Of a DNA stretch of 64,000 nt, positions 62,139 through 64,000 are shown piece by piece (the stretch's first letter is position 1; each line of letters starts with the position of its first letter). The stretch covers positions 31,976-95,975 of the forward strand of contig JAKQVC010000161.1 of assembly GCA_029571985.1 (NCBI GenBank). The letters run 5' to 3'. Below the pieces are notes generated by a model, which had not been told where the DNA came from, did no database searches, and was given only the letters and a program-made list of their open reading frames with translations. The stretch comes from Bacteroidota bacterium. GTDB lineage: Bacteria; Bacteroidota; Bacteroidia; Chitinophagales; BACL12. A program made the position numbers and the translations under genes.

Positions 62139-62982
62139 TTATTTCTTCCAAAGGAAAATCTACCTTGCGTTTTAAATTGTCGTAATTATTTTGGCCGTTT
62201 CCAATTGCGACTTGATTTTGATTCGAATACGGAAACCAATTTTTTGGAGATGCAATTTTAAATAAACCAATTAAGGGAATTCCATATGCTGCTGCCAAGT
62301 GCATAAAGCCACCTTCACTTGCAATCAACATTCTTGCTTTAGAAATATTTGACAAAGTTGACTCTATTGTGTTACTGATTAATATATCATTTTGATTGTT
62401 AAAAAATTTAGCGAGATGTTGTTCAGATGGTCCAAGAATAAAAGATACTTTCTTGGTGGCGGATATTTTTTTTGCAAGCTCAATAAAAGAACTAATTGAG
62501 AAACATCTTTCCAAATTCCCAGCTCCAGGCGCTATAAGAACTAAATCCTGATTGTTGTAAAGCCAATTTTTAGAAAAACCAAAATTCAGATTTAACGGCT
62601 TTGGAATTTTTAAAAAAATTAGAGATGCTAAGTAAATTTCAGATGCTTGGTTATCTTTATAGATACAAGGAAGTGGAAGCATGAATGTATAATCATAACA
62701 AGCATCTGGAAAACCAATTGATATTTTGGCATTGGTTAGATTTATAAAATTGACGGACTTAGAATCACCAAGTAAATCAATAATTACCGTCTGATTTCCT
62801 AGTTTAGATGAAAAGTTAAATACTTTTACCTTATCAAATATATGTGAAAATATACTAAAAGTATATTCATTACACACAATTGAGGTATTATGATAAATTG
62901 TTAATTGATTTATTAGGGGTATAGCCATTATGCAATCACCAAGTAACTGGGGCATAATTACAGACACATTAGTTATCATCAA
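62098..62982 (-). CDS. GT9-like glycosyltransferase
   Basis: A 294-residue protein with the GT9 (heptosyltransferase-type) pattern: an N-terminal PQLLGDCIMAIPLINQL, a central LVLIAPGAGNLERCFSISSFIEL and the donor-site motif SEGGFMHLAAAYGIPLIGLF. It is short for the family. It overlaps both neighbours (14 and 41 bases), so it acts in the same pathway as the dioxygenase and the kinase-like protein. Its acceptor could be the small peptide or an envelope glycan. Confidence 0.8.
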   Translation of the reverse strand: MMITNVSVIMPQLLGDCIMAIPLINQLTIYHNTSIVCNEYTFSIFSHIFDKVKVFNFSSKLGNQTVIIDLLGDSKSVNFINLTNAKISIGFPDACYDYTFMLPLPCIYKDNQASEIYLASLIFLKIPKPLNLNFGFSKNWLYNNQDLVLIAPGAGNLERCFSISSFIELAKKISATKKVSFILGPSEQHLAKFFNNQNDILISNTIESTLSNISKARMLIASEGGFMHLAAAYGIPLIGLFKIASPKNWFPYSNQNQVAIGNGQNNYDNLKRKVDFPLEEIIAKTSEIYENIGI

Positions 62983-63613
62983 CTTCTATCTCTAATGAAA
63001 ACATTATTGTTGCTCTGTCTTTTTCTATTGGCTTATCTACCATATGATAGGCAAATTGATTATTCAAAAAGAAAAGGGCTGAATTATTTGAATAACCAAA
63101 ATTGATTCTATTAATATTTTCATAGTTCCCATTATGTGTAATTTCCTCTTCCTTGTAATTGGCTATTATTTCTTTCCCATCTAGTAGCGATGTCGTTTGG
63201 GCTGGTGTATTATCCAAATGCCCCAAATATATTATGCAAATGATAAACTGATAGTAGTCGTCTCTGTGAGCATTTATATAGTGGTCAGGTTCACAAATAG
63301 AAAAAAAAGGGCCATGTAATTTTGTCTTATAACTATTTATCTTACATCTTGTTTTTGATTCAATTTCTTTAATTTTTAAAGGCAAGTATTTAGAAAACCT
63401 TGTCAATACTATATTATTGAAATGTGATAACAAGTTTTGAAAAATGGATAATATTTTTTTATCATTAATGCTATCTTTTTCAATAATTAAAGTACCCCCT
63501 TGTATTTTATTAATAATTTTATGCTCCTTCAGAAAGCTTATGATATACATACGATCATCTTTATTAAGTATATTTTCTTCATAAAAGTGAGGTACTCGTG
63601 TTTCAAATTCCAT
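62969..63613 (-). CDS. 2-oxoglutarate/Fe(II)-dependent dioxygenase-like protein
   Basis: A 214-residue protein with the facial triad and co-substrate residues of prolyl-4-hydroxylase-type dioxygenases: His116-x-Asp118 (NAHRDDY), His190 (FAYHMVDK) and Arg200 (DRATIMFSLE). These enzymes hydroxylate side chains of peptides or small molecules. The region upstream encodes a 34-residue peptide and a hairpin, so a peptide substrate is possible. The gene after it overlaps by 14 bases. Confidence 0.72.
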   Translation of the reverse strand: MEFETRVPHFYEENILNKDDRMYIISFLKEHKIINKIQGGTLIIEKDSINDKKILSIFQNLLSHFNNIVLTRFSKYLPLKIKEIESKTRCKINSYKTKLHGPFFSICEPDHYINAHRDDYYQFIICIIYLGHLDNTPAQTTSLLDGKEIIANYKEEEITHNGNYENINRINFGYSNNSALFFLNNQFAYHMVDKPIEKDRATIMFSLEIEVDDN

Positions 63614-63650
63614 AAGAATAATAATTTATTGACTACGTTTTAAAATAGTT

Positions 63651-63680
63651 AATGAGGAGCTGGAGTGCCAGCCCCTCATT
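63651..63680 (-). terminator. Hairpin between the peptide gene and the modifying genes
   Basis: A 13-bp stem (63651-63663 with 63668-63680, one G-U pair on the minus strand) and a 4-base loop. It lies 8 bases after the peptide stop and is followed by a weak T-rich stretch. Such partial terminators often sit between RiPP precursor and enzyme genes. Confidence 0.65.
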
Positions 63681-63688
63681 TGATTAAA

Positions 63689-63793
63689 TTAACCGTTGCG
63701 ATATTGAATACCGCAAGAACTTGTAAATGCTTTTGAGCATCCACTCATTTTGATAGTGCTTGAAGCACGGCTGATTTTTAAGCTTTTTTTCAT
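63689..63793 (-). CDS. Short Cys/Ser/Thr-rich peptide, possible modified-peptide precursor
   Basis: A 34-residue frame from ATG 63793 to TAA. The start is basic (MKKSLKISRASSTIK) and the tail holds two Cys and several Ser and Thr (MSGCSKAFTSSCGIQYRNG). It is followed by a hairpin, then by the dioxygenase, glycosyltransferase and kinase-like genes on the same strand. No double-Gly cleavage motif is present. A short frame of this size can occur by chance; position and the hairpin raise the odds. Confidence 0.5.
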   Translation of the reverse strand: MKKSLKISRASSTIKMSGCSKAFTSSCGIQYRNG

Positions 63794-63863
63794 CGCTAAA
63801 TCTTTATTTGTGACGCACTTTACTTGTCTTAGGTGAAAATGCTTAACCCTAGTTATTCCACGC

Positions 63864-64000
63864 CTAACTATTAGCTTTATCTTTATCCAAAATCAACTCT
63901 TTGTTTCGATGGTTGACTTCATTTTTATTTGATACAATTTCAACGATAGGAGCAGTATTGAAATTTTGCAGTCTGTTTTCTAATGAATTTCCATTCAGAG
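63864..64000 (-). CDS. C-terminal end of an unknown protein, cut by window edge
   Basis: A frame enters from the right edge and ends at TAG 63864. The visible 45 residues are polar (NRLQNFNTAPIVEIVSNK, NKELILDKDKANS). It lies upstream of the peptide gene on the same strand. No family can be assigned. Confidence 0.4.
   Translation of the reverse strand, partial: LNGNSLENRLQNFNTAPIVEIVSNKNEVNHRNKELILDKDKANS

Noticed and set aside
63841..63867. GTTAAGC and GTTAGGC cores as the start of the peptide-operon cassette
   Set aside because: They only roughly match the R'' of site G (GTGCTAAC) and leave no room for an attC after the partial gene; the true start may lie to the right of the window.

Overview
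The window reads as the chromosome of a Bacteroidota bacterium, probably an uncultured relative of the Chitinophagia/Saprospiria lineages. The signs are a SusC/SusD pair, type IX secretion (T9SS) C-terminal sorting domains, lipoproteins, absence of strong Shine-Dalgarno sequences, and many start-proximal copies of the Bacteroidota promoter box TAnnTTTG. No rRNA, tRNA or CRISPR array was recognised.

Region 1 (1-52.1 kb) is an ordinary chromosomal backbone. From left to right it holds: a truncated oligopeptidase B; a SusC/SusD locus with two small secreted proteins; an L,D-transpeptidase lipoprotein; MarC; a pseudouridine synthase; RNase R; two PMT/ArnT-type membrane glycosyltransferases; a phosphohistidine phosphatase; several small secreted or lipoprotein genes; a large BNR-repeat T9SS protein; pyruvate dehydrogenase E1 beta; a DegP/HtrA protease; DapF; CorA; Fmt; a NamZ-like muramidase; a LolC/E-type permease; PurB; a GT9 heptosyltransferase; MiaE; QueG; a flippase; an MFS transporter; a cytochrome c/copper monooxygenase-like protein with a redoxin partner; an arginase-family enzyme; AccC; CcmB-CcmC-CcmD; and glutamate dehydrogenase. 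Intergenic spaces near 12.5, 19.3-19.9, 28.3 and 30.9 kb are filled with simple and palindromic repeats.

Region 2 (52.5-61.1 kb) is A+T-richer and looks like an array of integron gene cassettes without an integrase in view (a CALIN). Five long imperfect palindromes of about 130-165 bp resemble attC sites. Each lies directly behind the 3' end of a leftward coding unit. The cargo, from right to left, is: the operon ending at 61248, an LPO_1073/Vpar_1526-like membrane protein, a predicted methyltransferase, a TIR-like NADase protein, and a two-gene HerA ATPase plus DUF4297-like nuclease defence unit. For four cassettes the sequence at the start is complementary to the outer repeat at its far end, as expected if each had once been a circle. 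A gene-less block of about 425 bp occurs three times between them.

Region 3 (61.2-64 kb) holds a tightly overlapping leftward operon: a 34-residue peptide, a hairpin, a 2-oxoglutarate/Fe(II) dioxygenase, a GT9-type glycosyltransferase and a SelO/kinase-like protein. It looks like a peptide-modification (RiPP-like) cluster of a kind I do not recognise. A further reading frame runs off the right edge.

The strongest candidates for something undescribed are the cassette array, which brings defence genes together, and the small-peptide operon beside it. All functions are read from motifs and context only.
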